Shown one piece after another: positions 24,440 to 38,859 of a stretch of DNA of 64,000 bases (the first letter of the stretch is position 1; each line of letters begins with the position of its first letter). Source of the DNA: Mastigias papua (taxonomy: Eukaryota > Cnidaria > Scyphozoa > Rhizostomeae > Mastigiidae); assembly GCA_964019165.1 (NCBI GenBank), contig OZ025271.1, positions 12,131,759-12,195,758 on the forward strand, written 5' to 3'. The notes under the pieces were generated by a model. It worked only from the letters and a program-made list of their open reading frames with translations. It did no database searches and was not told where the DNA came from. The position numbers and the translations under genes were made by a program.

Positions 24440-27400
24440 ATGTTTCGCGTTTCTTTGATATCGCTGTTTTTTGTTTTTATCGTTTGTTCTTTCTGCGGGA
24501 AAGATTTCAAATCATTAGGCCGGCATGCCTGGAGATGCAAAGAGAAGGCAAAAAGTAGAGATAAAGAGAGAAATAATGCCAATACTACTGGAGATAGTGT
24601 CTACGAAACTTCTTTGCCAGTGATTGATTCTGAATTGCGTAGTTCAACTTGTGTATCAGTGAAATGTAGTTGCGGTAAAATTTGTAACGGTCAGCGAGGT
24701 TTGAAAATGCACCAGCGCAGCTGCCGTGTCATCAAAGACCTTTCTGGTGAAACTTTTGAAAATGAATCCATTGATGATTGTTTGCCCACTACAGAATCAG
24801 CACCTATTATTGATGACCAGATAAATATCAAGGTTGGAGTTAAGCTGCCTAGGTCTGATGATCAGTGGAAATCTGCAAATGAGTATTTCCAATTATTGCT
24901 GCCAATTCATGATATTGCTTCGTCAGATCTTACTACAACCATCATCCATATGCATACGGTTATTTACGATTATTTTGAAAACAATTTTGGAGCAGTGAAA
25001 TCTATAAAGTTATTGGACCTCGAAAAACAATACAAAGCTTTCTCAAAACACAGCCTAAAGTCTCGTCTACGGTATCTGAAATCTATCAGTGCAGATCCAG
25101 CTGAAATAAAGGTTGTGTCACATATTCTGAGGTGCAGACTCGATGCTACAAAACCAAAATTGAACGAAGGCCAGGTGGATGAAAACATTAAGAAGAACTT
25201 TTGGGGTTTCATTAAATCTACCTTTAAGCAAGGAACATCTCTGTTACCCTCCTTTGACGTAACGACTTGTACTAATTTCTTTGCTAGAACCTTCAGCTCT
25301 ATTAATCCTTTCAAATCTTTTGAAATACCTAGCTGGATTCCACCCCTTCCCGCCCCTACGGTACAATGTGATTTATCCCCTCCTTCATATAAACAGATAA
25401 CTAAAGTCGTCCGAAGAATTAAAGCTTCTGGTTCTCCCTGTCCTCTTGATCAAATTTCAATAATCCCTTTCAAACGCTGTCCATACCTTAGATCTTATCT
25501 AACTGAAGTGTTTCGCATCGTCTGGCTGACTGGGGAAATCCCAAATGTCTGGAAGAAGGCTTGCACTGTTCTTGTGCATAAAAAAGGAGATCAGTCGGAC
25601 CCTGCTAACTTTAGGCCTATTACTCTAGAATGTACTCCTCTAAAAATCTTTACTTCATGTTTGCGGGACTCTATGTTCGCATTTCTGTCTGCTAATGGGT
25701 ATATTGAACATCGTATTCAAAAAGGTTTCATGCCTAAACTCTCCGGTACGTATGAGCATACGGCTCAAATGGCACATATCATCAACAAAGCCAGGATAAA
25801 ACAACGCTCGGTGGTCATTACACTTCTCGATCTCAAAAACGCGTTTGGTGAAGTCCATCATAACCTTATTCCACAAGTTTTGAAATATCATCACATTCCT
25901 CATCAAATACAACAGCTCATTAAGAATCTTTATTCTGATTTCTACACTTCTATCATATCTGAGCGTTTTCACTCTCCTTTTATCAAAGTTGATCGCGGCG
26001 TTCTCCAGGGTGATTCCCTTAGCCCACTCACCTTTAACCTTTGCTTCAACACTTTCATTCGATATATAGCAGATCAAAAATTTCAACAATTCGGTTTCAC
26101 GTTAAATTCTCTTAACCCAACTCACTGGTTTCAGTTTGCAGACGATGCCGCTGTCATTACTGGTCTTGAAAAAGAAAATCAGATACTTCTTAATCATTTT
26201 ACGCGTTGGTGTAACTGGGCAGGCATGAAGATCAGAGTCGACAAATGTGTCACATTTGGCATAAAGAAATCCGCCACATCCTCAGTCTAGTTCCTTCCAA
26301 AGCTTACTTTGAACAACTTACTGGTTCCTACTGTTGAGAGTGACAAATCCTTCAAGTATCTCGGGCGCTATTTCAATTTCAATATGGATAATAATGACCA
26401 CATGTCTACCCTTCTCAGCACAATTAAGGATCTGATGATCAAAACGGATAACCTTCCCTGTCACCCTAAATACAAGCTCCTACTTTACCACCGATTTGTG
26501 CTTTCTAAGCTATCTTGGCATTTAACTATTGCAGATCTTAGCAAGACTTGGGTTGTTGATAATCTAGATAACATCGTCACAAGTTATGTAAGGAAGTGGC
26601 TTGAACTGCCCATAAGTGCTACTATTAGTTCTCTCATCTTAAACAAGTCTAGATACGGTATCAACCTTGTCCTCCCATCTACTAAATTCATCGAATGTCA
26701 GACTGTTATACGCAATGCATTAAAATCTTCTCCAAACCTGGATATCAAGAATCTTTGGGCTGAGACTAGTTATGGTACAAATCTTCAATATGACCACTTT
26801 CAAAATACTAAGCAAGTTCTTAAGTCTATTCAACATGACCATGAAGATCGAATAAACAACACCCTTCTATCCCAAGGTTTAGTTATTTCGTATATTATCA
26901 AGAATTCATGCCAGAATTTAAAAGGCTTATGGTCAAGTGTCCAGCAAAACTTGCCTAGGAACATTTTCAATTTTTCTGTAAAGTATCTTAATAATACTCT
27001 TCCTACTCGCAAAAATCTCTGTAGGTGGGCACTTTCTCAGTCGTCTAATTGCTCCTTTTGTCTCCAGTCAGAAACTTTACAACATGTTGTATTCAGCTGC
27101 AAGTCATATCTAGATGAGGGTAGATACACTTGGAGACATAATTCTGTTCTTCTTTTTCTCGCAAGCACATTCTCATCACTTAACAAATGTACTGTATATG
27201 CTGATCTACCTTCCTTCCTATCTCCATGTTTGATTACAGGGGATTCTTTTCGTCCCGACCTTCTTCTTCTTACAGATAATAAGATACTTTACATCCTTGA
27301 GCTTACTGTCGGTTTTGAAACGAATATGCAGATCAATAGCGATCGTAAAACTGCCAAATATAGTTCACTGATAAATGACCTTTCTCCTTCATAAAGCAAA

Positions 27401-27610
27401 GTTGTGTTCGTCAATCTCTCTATGGGTGCGATTGGGGTTATGGGTTCTTCCTGCAATTCTCTTCTATCCTTACTACATGAGCTACATTTTGATAAGACTA
27501 TCACAAAAAGAATTATAATGAAAGCCATGAATATCTCTATTCGATCCAGCTATTACATTTTCTGTCGTCGAAACAAGCCTTGGACTAACCCAGAACTTTT
27601 AACTATTTAA
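24440..27610 (+). pseudogene. LINE D1 polyprotein: two C2HC fingers, reverse transcriptase, endonuclease
   Basis: The open frame begins upstream at 24005, but that part is antisense C4 leader plus ATT repeat. The element's own Met is at 24440 (MFRVSLISLFF). Fingers CSFCGKDFKSLGRHAWRC and CSCGKICNGQRGLKMHQRSC occupy the first 90 residues. Reverse transcriptase carries DPANFRPITLECTPLKI, TLLDLKNAFGEVHHNLI, GVLQGDSLSPLTF and FADDAAV. The C-terminus has CSFCLQSETLQHVVFSC and FRPDLLLL...ILELTV, the endonuclease PD...E core. A TAG at 26288-26290 and a TAA at 27392-27394 interrupt it; D2 has CAA (Gln) and D3 has TAT at the respective sites. Otherwise the frame is continuous. Confidence 0.9.
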
Positions 27611-27688
27611 TATCCCTATTCCTTATTCGTTTACTTCTACTGTTTTTGTTTCATTTTATGTTTTATGCTATGCTCTCTACAAGCAAGC

Positions 27689-27727
27689 CAATTCTACACT
27701 GCCATTTACTTGAGAGGTGTATTATTG
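27689..27727 (+). other. Family D 3' hairpin, D1 copy
   Basis: CAAT-TC-TACAC (27689-27699) pairs with GTGTA-TT-ATTG (27717-27727) around a 17-base loop. Confidence 0.8.
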
Positions 27728-27756
27728 TATTTAATGAACGATATATTCAATGAGAA

Positions 27757-27759
<3 letters not shown>

Positions 27760-27791
<32 letters not shown>
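27760..27791 (+). repeat. A-run of 32 at D1 3' end
   Basis: The corresponding D3 end reads GAAGTTTAAAACAAAAATTATT, so the run is a local expansion of a short A-rich tail. Confidence 0.9.
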
Positions 27792-27793
<2 letters not shown>

Positions 27794-27957
27794 ATTATCG
27801 AGATTGTTGATTATTTGATTATGAGGTTGTTGAGCAGAGCAGTAACACGCTTGTTGTGCACAACCCAAAAAGTTTCATCGGTTTTGATATTGTCTGCAGT
27901 TATTACTTCGTACTATATCATTTATAACAAGGATATATTATCGACTTTCGATTGGAT

Positions 27958-30900
27958 ATGCTTCGTTCCGGAGTTACATCGTTCTTGGCCATTTTTGTGA
28001 TATGCTGGTTCTGTGGCGGGAAATTCAAATCGCTAGGCCGCCATGCATGGAGATGTAAAGAGAAGCTTAACTCATTTGACAAAAATGACTCCGAGCCCAA
28101 GGATCAGAGGAAAAATTGTAATTCGTCAGTTTTTGGATTGGATAACACTTCAAAATCAGTAAGTACTTGTTCGGAAGTGACATGCTGCTGTGGAAAAGTT
28201 TGTAATGGTTTGCGTGGTTTGAAAATGCACCAGCGCAGCTGCCGTGTCATCAAGGGCCTAAGTGAGGAAACATTCGAATCACTAGATACCGACGAGGCTT
28301 ATGATGATACTGGTCAAATTGAACATAATATTGATTTTACTTCAACGCCCAAAATAAAAGCAGGTGTTAAGTTGCCTAAATCTGACTTCGATTGGAAATT
28401 AGCTAACGATTTCTTCGCGGCCTCAATGCCTATTGCAGATGTGAATGCAGTAAACATAAACGATATTGTATCATCAATGAACTCCATTATCTATAATTAT
28501 GTCTATATAAACTTTGCTTCCTCGGACAATAACAGGCACATCGGAATTCGATCACAAATATAAGGATTACTCGATCTCTATGCTTAAATCAACGTTAAAT
28601 CATCTAAAACAATCAAATGCTGATGTTATGGAAGTCAGATATGTTGCAAAGACTCTGTGATTGAAGTTACATAGGACTTCTAACTCACTAAATACGGTTA
28701 CCGATCATGATAAACTACTCAAGGCGTCCTTTTGGAGTTATGTCAAACAACAATTCAAGCAGCGTACCTCATCGCTTCCATCATTCGATTCCACTACTTG
28801 CATTCAGTTTTTTTGTACCTTCTTTCGTGCTATAAATCCTGCTAAATCTTTTAAAATCCCTAGCTGGATTTCCCCTCTTCCTCAGCCAACAATTTCCTAT
28901 GATTTATCACCTCCATCATATCATCATGTCATGAAGATCCTACGTAGAATGAAAGCTTCCGGTTCACCGTGCCCTCTTGATAAAATATCTATCATACCAT
29001 TCAAGCGCTGTCCCTATCTCCGTTCGTATATCACAGCTGTATTTAGAATCATCTGGCAGTCAAGTGAAATTCCAAATGCTTGGAAAAAAGCATGCACAGT
29101 TCTTGTGCATAAAAAGGGCGATCCCACTGATCCTTCTAATTTCAGGCCGATAACTCTCGAGAGCGTACCTCTTAAGATCTTTACATCGTGTGTACGTGAT
29201 TCAATGTTTGCTTTTCTTAAGGCAAATGGCTATATCGAACATCAAATTCAAAAAGGCTGTCTTTCTAAGTTGACTGGCACCTTTGAACACACTGCCCAGA
29301 TGGCTAACGTTATTAATGCTGCCAGAATTAAACAAAAGTCTCTAGTAATCACATTGTTGGAACTTAAAAACGCGTTTGGTGAAGTACATCATAACCTCAT
29401 TCCTGAAGTTTTAAAATATCATCACATTCCCACTCAAATTCAACTATTAATCGGCAGTCTTTACTCAGAATTTCAGACATCTGTCATCACTGACTCTTTT
29501 AAAACACCATTTATTACAATAGGCCGCGACGTTCTCTAGGGGGATTGCCTAAGCCCATTAACCTTCAACTTATGCTTTAATACGTTCATACATTACATTT
29601 CGGATTCGAAATTTACACAGTTCGGCTTCTCTATTAGTTCTCTTCGTCCAATCCATTGGTTTCAATTTGCTGATGATGTTGCTGTCATAACTGGGCTTGA
29701 AAATGAGAATCAATTTCTTCTTAATCATTGTACAAGATGGTGTACTTGGGCCAACATGGTTATTAGAGTTGATAAATGTTCCACATTCGGAATTAAAAAA
29801 TCTTCTACTTCATCAACTCAATATCTCCCTAAACTGTTAATAAACCAGGCCGTTGTTCCTACTGTCGAGATGGGAAAGTCTTTCAAATATTTGGGTAGAT
29901 ATTTTAACTTCTCAATGGATAATGTCGACCACATATCAGAAGTGCTAGGGTTAGTAAATGATTTATTGAGTCAAATTGATGCAATCCCCTGTCACCCCAA
30001 AAATAAGCTTCTTTTGTATCATCGGTTTGTTTTGTCTAAACTATCATGGCATTTTACCATCTCTGACCTCAGTAAGACATGGATTGTTGAAAACATCGAT
30101 AGCCTTGTATCTAGATACGTCCCCCAATGGCTCGAGCTGCCGATTAGTGCTACCCTTAGTTCGCTTCTCATATCTAAATCTAAGTACGGTTTAAGTCTTA
30201 TTCTGCCATCTACCAAGTTTACGCAGTGCCAGGTTGTTATTAGAAATGCCCTTAAGTCATCTCCTAATTCAGATATAAACCATCTTTGGGCAAGACCCAG
30301 CACTGGCTGCAATATTCAGTACGATCAATATCGTAACACAAAACAAGTGTTAAATGCGGTACAAACTGATAGTGAAAATCGCCTTCATCATGAACTTAAA
30401 TCTCAAGGTTTCGTAATCTCATCTATTCTTCTTCATGCTAGTAGTAAAACTCGAAACCTCTGGTCAAAAGTACAGAAAAATATGCCCAGAAACATTTTTT
30501 TCAATTTTACCATAAAGTACCTAAACAACACTGGCTACAAAAAAGAACCTTTGCAAATGGTCCCTCTCTTCCTCTTCTGCTTGCTCGTTCTGTCTCCAGT
30601 CTGAAAGTCTCCAGCACATTGTGTCTAGTTGTAAGTCCTACCTGGAAGATGGTAGGTATACCTGGCGCCATAACTCCGTTCTTTTGCATATCTCTAGAAC
30701 TCTATCTTCATTACAAGATAGCTCGTTGTACGCAGATCTTCCTTCTTTTCCATCTCCATCTTTGATTACTGGTGATTCTCTCAGACCAGATCTTGTTCTA
30801 GTACTAAATAGTACTACTGTATACCTACTAGAGTTAACTGTTGGCTTTGAGTCAAATATAACTATCAATAGTGAACGCAAATCTGATAAATATCGCCCCC

Positions 30901-31142
30901 TTATTTTAGCCCTCCAGGAAAAGTTTTATGATGTTAAATTTATTAATCTCTCTATGAGTGCTCTTGGTATATTTGGTAGATCCTCTGACTCCTTTTCATC
31001 GATGCTGAAAGATTTGCACTTTGACACTACTCGTCAACAGCAGATCATTATGAAAGCTTCCAACATTGCCATAAGATGCACCTATTTTATTTTCTGTAGA
31101 CGAAACAAATCTTGGCCAGGTCCGGAGCTACATGACTTTTAG
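27958..31142 (+). pseudogene. LINE D2 polyprotein remnant
   Basis: Colinear with D1 but split into four frames: 27958-28563 (both C2HC fingers, CWFCGGKFKSLGRHAWRC and CCCGKVCNGLRGLKMHQRSC), 28661-29539 (reverse transcriptase up to RDVL followed by TAG where D1 has the Gln of LQGDSLSP), 29756-30604 (thumb) and 30621-31142 (endonuclease with LRPDLVLV...LLELTV, then the C-terminus). FADDVAV-type catalytic residues are readable between 29540 and 29755. At least two frameshifts and one nonsense change make it inactive. Confidence 0.88.
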
Positions 31143-31249
31143 TTGCTAATTTGTATGTTTGCTGCGTCTAATTTCATTGCTAATATTTCTTTCAGTCTCC
31201 ATACATTATAACATTTGATTAAATATTACTTTTGTATAGCAGACAAGCC

Positions 31250-31288
31250 AGTTATACACTACCTAACAGTAGAGAGGTGTATGATTGT
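31250..31288 (+). other. Family D 3' hairpin, D2 copy
   Basis: CAGT..TACAC (31250-31260) pairs with GTGTA..ATTG (31278-31288); one G-T pair replaces A-T in the outer helix. Confidence 0.75.
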
Positions 31289-31346
31289 ATGTAACTGTAA
31301 TGTTATTGTCATGATATTATGAAGTTTCAAAATAAAAATTATTATC

Positions 31347-31847
31347 GCCTGACAACAAGATTTACATTCTCGAACTTACAGTTGGTTTTGAAACCAACCT
31401 AGAAGTGAACGCTGAGCGCAAGAGAGCTAAATATCAATCCCTTATGGAAACACTTAAATCCAAATATACAGATATTAAGTTTGTCAATCTTTCTATCAGT
31501 TCTCTTGGAATTTTTCGCCTTTCTTGCTCTTCTTTTATTTAAATGTGCGATGCTCTAGCTGTTGATATGCGACACCGGCGCTACCCAATCTCAAAACTCT
31601 CTAATACCATCATTCGAACGACTTATTACATCTTTTGCCGTAGAAACAAGCCGTGGAATAGTCCAGAACTTCTTTCCATCTAAGATGCAATCCATTGTAG
31701 CTTTTTTTTATTATCCGTGTTTTAACTTTTGTTATCGTTAATTATTTGTTTTATTGTTATCAGGCTAGCCAATTGTAACTACCTTTTTAAGTGAGGTTAC
31801 CATTGTATGTAGCGGAATATAAAATGAAAGTCTCCATTATTATTATC
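31347..31847 (+). mobile_element. Family D LINE 3' fragment
   Basis: Begins inside the endonuclease domain (DNKIYILELTVGFETNLEVN) and runs to RTTYYIFCRRNKPWNSPELL and a stop near 31683, with one in-frame TAA near 31540. The 3' UTR has the hairpin (31770-31805) and an ATTATTATC tail. It is closer to the fragment at 13811 than to D1. Confidence 0.85.
31770..31805 (+). other. Family D 3' hairpin, fragment copy
   Basis: CAAT-TG-TAAC (31770-31779) pairs with GTTA-CC-ATTG (31796-31805): the inner helix is changed on both sides compared with D1. Confidence 0.8.
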
Positions 31848-32196
31848 TGAGCGTTTTCACTCTCCTTTTATCAAAGTTGATCGCGGCGTTCTCCAGGGTG
31901 ATTCCCTTAGCCCACTCACCTTTAACCTTTGCTTCAACACTTTCATTCGATATATAGCAGATCAAAAATTTCAACAATTCGGTTTCACGTTAAATTCTCT
32001 TAACCCAACTCACTGGTTTCAGTTTGCAGACGATGCCGCTGTCATTACTGGTCTTGAAAAAGAAAATCAGATACTTCTTAATCATTTTACGCGTTGGTGT
32101 AACTGGGCAGGCATGAAGATCAGAGTCGACAAATGTGTCACATTTGGCATAAAGAAATCCGCCACATCCTCAGTCTAGTTCCTTCCAAAGCTTACT

Positions 32197-33498
32197 TTGA
32201 ACAACTTACTGGTTCCTACTGTTGAGAGTGACAAATCCTTCAAGTATCTCGGGCGCTATTTCAATTTCAATATGGATAATAATGACCACATGTCTACCCT
32301 TCTCAGCACAATTAAGGATCTGATGATCAAAACGGATAACCTTCCCTGTCACCCTAAATACAAGCTCCTACTTTACCACCGATTTGTGCTTTCTAAGCTA
32401 TCTTGGCATTTAACTATTGCAGATCTTAGCAAGACTTGGGTTGTTGATAATCTAGATAACATCGTCACAAGTTATGTAAGGAAGTGGCTTGAACTGCCCA
32501 TAAGTGCTACTATTAGTTCTCTCATCTTAAACAAGTCTAGATACGGTATCAACCTTGTCCTCCCATCTACTAAATTCATCGAATGTCAGACTGTTATACG
32601 CAATGCATTAAAATCTTCTCCAAACCTGGATATCAAGAATCTTTGGGCTGAGACTAGTTATGGTACAAATCTTCAATATGACCACTTTCAAAATACTAAG
32701 CAAGTTCTTAAGTCTATTCAACATGACCATGAAGATCGAATAAACAACACCCTTCTATCCCAAGGTTTAGTTATTTCGTATATTATCAAGAATTCATGCC
32801 AGAATTTAAAAGGCTTATGGTCAAGTGTCCAGCAAAACTTGCCTAGGAACATTTTCAATTTTTCTGTAAAGTATCTTAATAATACTCTTCCTACTCGCAA
32901 AAATCTCTGTAGGTGGGCACTTTCTCAGTCGTCTAATTGCTCCTTTTGTCTCCAGTCAGAAACTTTACAACATGTTGTATTCAGCTGCAAGTCATATCTA
33001 GATGAGGGTAGATACACTTGGAGACATAATTCTGTTCTTCTTTTTCTCGCAAGCACATTCTCATCACTTAACAAATGTACTGTATATGCTGATCTACCTT
33101 CCTTCCTATCTCCATGTTTGATTACAGGGGATTCTTTTCGTCCCGACCTTCTTCTTCTTACAGATAATAAGATACTTTACATCCTTGAGCTTACTGTCGG
33201 TTTTGAAACGAATATGCAGATCAATAGCGATCGTAAAACTGCCAAATATAGTTCACTGATAAATGACCCTTCTCCTTCATATAGCAAAGTTGTGTTCGTC
33301 AATCTCTCTATGGGTGCAATTGGGGTTATGGGTTCTTCCTGCAATTCTCTTCTATCCTTACTACATGAGCTACATTTTGATAAGACTATCACAAAAAGAA
33401 TTATAATGAAAGCCATGAATATCTCTATTCGATCCAGCTATTACATTTTCTGTCGTCGAAACAAGCCTTGGACTAACCCAGAACTTTTAACTATTTAA
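32197..33498 (+). pseudogene. LINE D3 C-terminal coding part
   Basis: An open frame of 433 codons covering the thumb, the knuckle CSFCLQSETLQHVVFSC and the endonuclease FRPDLLLL...ILELTV, to the natural stop. Upstream, from 31850, the same frame continues through GVLQGDSLSPLTF and FADDAAV but is separated by the TAG at 32176-32178 that D1 also carries. D3 has TAT where D1 has its second stop. Without the N-terminal half it cannot be functional. Confidence 0.9.
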
Positions 33499-33576
33499 TA
33501 TCCCTATTCCTTATTCGTTTACTTCTACTGTTTTTGTTTCATTTTATGTTTTATGCTATGCTCTCTACAAGCAAGC

Positions 33577-33615
33577 CAATTCTACACTGCCATTTACTTG
33601 AGAGGTGTATTATTG
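33577..33615 (+). other. Family D 3' hairpin, D3 copy
   Basis: Same sequence as the D1 hairpin, shifted by 5888. Confidence 0.75.
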
Positions 33616-33662
33616 TATTTAATTAAAGATATATTCAATGAGAAGTTTAAAACAAAAATTAT

Positions 33663-33664
<2 letters not shown>

Positions 33665-33751
<87 letters not shown>
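33665..33751. repeat. (AT)n microsatellite
   Basis: About 43 AT units between the D3 tail and the D4 fragment. Confidence 0.95.
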
Positions 33752-33757
<6 letters not shown>

Positions 33758-34385
33758 ACTCAATGCTTCAGTTTATTGAAAACTCCTTTAAATCAGTCCC
33801 AGACTCAGTTCTTTATGTGGATCTCCCTGGCTTTATTACCCCTTCAGTACTTTCTGGATATTCTCTTCGTCCTGATCTTCTTCTCACTATCTCTAAAAAA
33901 TGCCTCTATGTTCTGGAATTGACTGTTGGATTTGAAACTAATCTGTTGACTAATCCTGTATGTAAAGCCAAAAAGTATGAAGATTTGATAAGACTCCAAC
34001 AACAGCAGTTCGATAGTGTTAAGTTTATCAGTCTGTCTATTAGTACTTAAAGAGTCTTCTCTCTTCAGTCAAATGACTTTCTTATCGTGCTCAGAGATTG
34101 GTTTTGACGAAAAACACATAAACTATATTACAAGGACATTAACAGGCGTTGCCATACGATCTACATACTATGTGTTTTGCAAACGAGGTAAAGAATGGGA
34201 AAGTCCAGAGCTTCTATTTATTTAATTAAGCTATATTATTGCTGCTTAGAAATATTATTGTTGTTGTTGTTGTTTTTTATAAACTCTGACATTATAACGA
34301 TAGTATTGGCCAATTGTAAACTACCTAGGCATAGTGGGGTTTATGATTGTATGTAGAGAATTCGAAAATGAAATGAAGTTCCCAT
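33752..34385 (+). mobile_element. Family D-related LINE 3' fragment D4
   Basis: Starts just before the endonuclease (VLYVDLPGFITPSVLSGYSL, RPDLLLTISKKCLYVLELTV), continues open to 34050, then shifts frame; 34016-34225 carries the C-terminus STYYVFCKRGKEWESPELLF. A 3' UTR with the hairpin (34311-34349) and an interrupted ATT tail follow. It is the most diverged D copy here. Confidence 0.82.
34311..34349 (+). other. Family D 3' hairpin, D4 copy
   Basis: CAAT-TG-TAAAC (34311-34321) pairs with GTTTA-TG-ATTG (34339-34349). Confidence 0.8.
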
Positions 34386-34399
34386 TATTGTTATTATTA

Positions 34400-35322
34400 A
34401 CGCAAAAGGGCCAGCAGCGCAAAAGCAGTTTTATTAAGAACACCAGTAATAGTAGGTTTAGAGATGAAACGCTAATCTAGAGTTTGTTATTAAATCTTAG
34501 CATTAGCTGACACAGGTCTATTTGCAGATATTCTCACTGTTAATGTCCGTTATTTTCAATGTTGGTTCAGTATGACCATAGTTACACACTATTCCTAACT
34601 AAGTAGCAAAATTCCTTTAATTGGGATTGCGCTCTGCTGTGGTTTTTCCCTTGTGATTATGTTGCATCATTAGGGGTATGTCAATGTTTGCATGATTTTC
34701 TTGAGACAAGAAGTTCCCTGCGATAGTGTGTCCTCGCTTAGACTTCTCTAAGTGCTCTTGACTCTTTACAACATGTTGGTGACAGAATACTTTTCCATTG
34801 AAGCTAACATCCATTGCTGTTTACATTCTTAAACAGATAAATCATTAAAGAACAATAATGGCATATGAAATCCTGCCTGTTTGCAGGAAAAAAGTATTGA
34901 TGGTATTTGATATGTGGAGGGTAGATCTATCTATACCAAAAGGGTCAACAGCACAAAATACAGTCTTAGCATATTATGTGTAGAAATGAATCGCTTGTCT
35001 TGAAAATGGGAGATTGCATTATCATAACTATTTATGGGAAAAGCAGTTTTAACAAGAAATAGTTTACTTCTGAATGAAATAATAGTGAAGAGCAAGTGGA
35101 AAAAGCCGCAGTAAAGCAATAGCAAAATGGTAAATTAAAAGCCAAAAGACTAATGAAGATGTACACTAGATTTGCCCTCTGTGTGGTTAGTGCTGTATGA
35201 ATAAGTCACTTTATAGACCAATAAATGGTCTTTTATAATATTGGTTGGTAGTTATACCAAGACCATAAACTGGGAATGAAAAGCAATGGGACACAGCAAT
35301 ATTATATAGGAATTTTCTTTAG
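34400..35322. other. No gene recognised
   Basis: AT-rich, no domain or repeat identified. It could be intronic if 35323-35528 belongs to a longer host gene. Confidence 0.45.
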
Positions 35323-35528
35323 TTTGATTTCAAGCTGATTGGAAAGGAAACATCTGACTGGACAGAGATTGACAAAATCAGACAGATTAGAAATGACTGC
35401 TTTGCCCATCCAGAAAGTATTTCATGCTTAGACAATGACTTAAAAGCAACTCAAGGAAAGGTCGACAGTAAAGCAAGGAATTTGTTTGGAGGAGATGTTG
35501 AACATGACATCAGGGCCCTTGCATTTGA
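35323..35528 (+). CDS. Probable internal host exon with HEPN-like motif
   Basis: A 206-bp open stretch is bounded by a good acceptor (TTTTCTTTAG before 35323) and a consensus donor (GTAAGT from 35529). The translation begins FDFKLIGKETSDWTEIDKIR and contains RNDCFAH, an R-N-x4-H arrangement like the active-site motif of HEPN domains. It ends in phase 2. It is too short for the protein to be named. It lies on the same strand as the NACHT exon 15 kb downstream. That exon expects a phase-1 partner, so at least one more exon would have to lie between if they belong to one gene. Association with NACHT genes is inference. Confidence 0.5.
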
Positions 35529-35545
35529 GTAAGTGATATTGTACC

Positions 35546-36142
<597 letters not shown>

Positions 36143-36145
36143 ATA

Positions 36146-38234
<2,089 letters not shown>

Positions 38235-38560
38235 AGTTCATTTCATTTCATATCATTCTTAATTATTTATACATGATGGCCCCTCAAAAACAAAGATCTG
38301 GTTTCCAGGGGGCCATGTCATAAAAACTAATACATGCAATTTTAAAATAACTACTTACATACTAAATTCAAAAGTTAATTATAATGGAAAATGAGAATGA
38401 AATTAACATTAAAGAAAGATTTTGGAAAAAGGGAAAAGTTTTTACTACTCAGCAAGCATGGTTTTTAGTTTCATCTTAAATGATTGGAAACTATTTGCTA
38501 TCTTAAAATCGCTAGGTAAGGAATTCCAAACAATTGCCCCCCTGTATGCATATTGCGAAA
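38235..38560 (-). mobile_element. LINE 3' end (L2/CR1-like)
   Basis: On the - strand a short frame reads VWNSLPSDFKIANSFQSFKM then KLKTMLAE and a stop. This is the usual C-terminus of CR1/L2-type LINE proteins. It is followed by a 3' UTR with the palindromic GGCCCCCTGGAAACC...GAGGGGCCATC segment and a tail of ATGAA-type repeats at 38235-38255. It is 5' truncated. Confidence 0.65.
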
Positions 38561-38859
38561 TCCTGCAGTACCCGTGCGTACCATTGTAGTTTAGATCTCT
38601 ATGTTGACAGGTTTCATAAAAACCTCTTTTTTAATTCGAGACATCTCTAGTACCTTCGAATCATCATACCATCGTACCATATAGCATGAGGTAACATGTG
38701 CTTTTAGAGTTAGTTGAGTTGATTCCATGAGTAGTAATAGCCAAAGCTGAACCGTGTTTTTTTCTTAAGTACTATTCTCTAACACCTATCCAGAGGAAAG
38801 ATAGAGAACTTTATGTTCCCTAATATACTGGTCCACCAAGCTGGATAATTTTGAGAGAA

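Larger units (their letters stand above)
24307..27791 (+). mobile_element. Family D LINE, full-length copy D1
   Basis: About 3.5 kb: a 130-bp leader after the ATT tract, one reading frame broken by two stops, then a 3' UTR with the family hairpin (27689-27727) and a tail that has grown into 32 A residues before ATTATTATC. Its 3' 1.8 kb is almost identical to D3 (31845-33651). Confidence 0.9.
27800..31336 (+). mobile_element. Family D LINE, full-length decayed copy D2
   Basis: Inserted directly after D1's tail in the same orientation, at ATTATTATC. It is full length but substantially diverged from D1; its 3' UTR ends AAAATAAAAATTATTATC. Confidence 0.88.
31845..33660 (+). mobile_element. Family D LINE, 5'-truncated near-identical copy D3
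   Basis: Matches D1 25957-27763 at a constant offset of 5888 with no indel that I can see and only a handful of substitutions (for example near 27380, 27394, 27427 and 27735). The 5' junction lies in the ATT tail of the preceding fragment. It ends AAAACAAAAATTATTATT and runs into an AT tract. Confidence 0.92.

Noticed and set aside
12927..34398. CRISPR or satellite array
   Set aside because: Spacing is irregular and the repeated units are LINE copies and ATT microsatellites.
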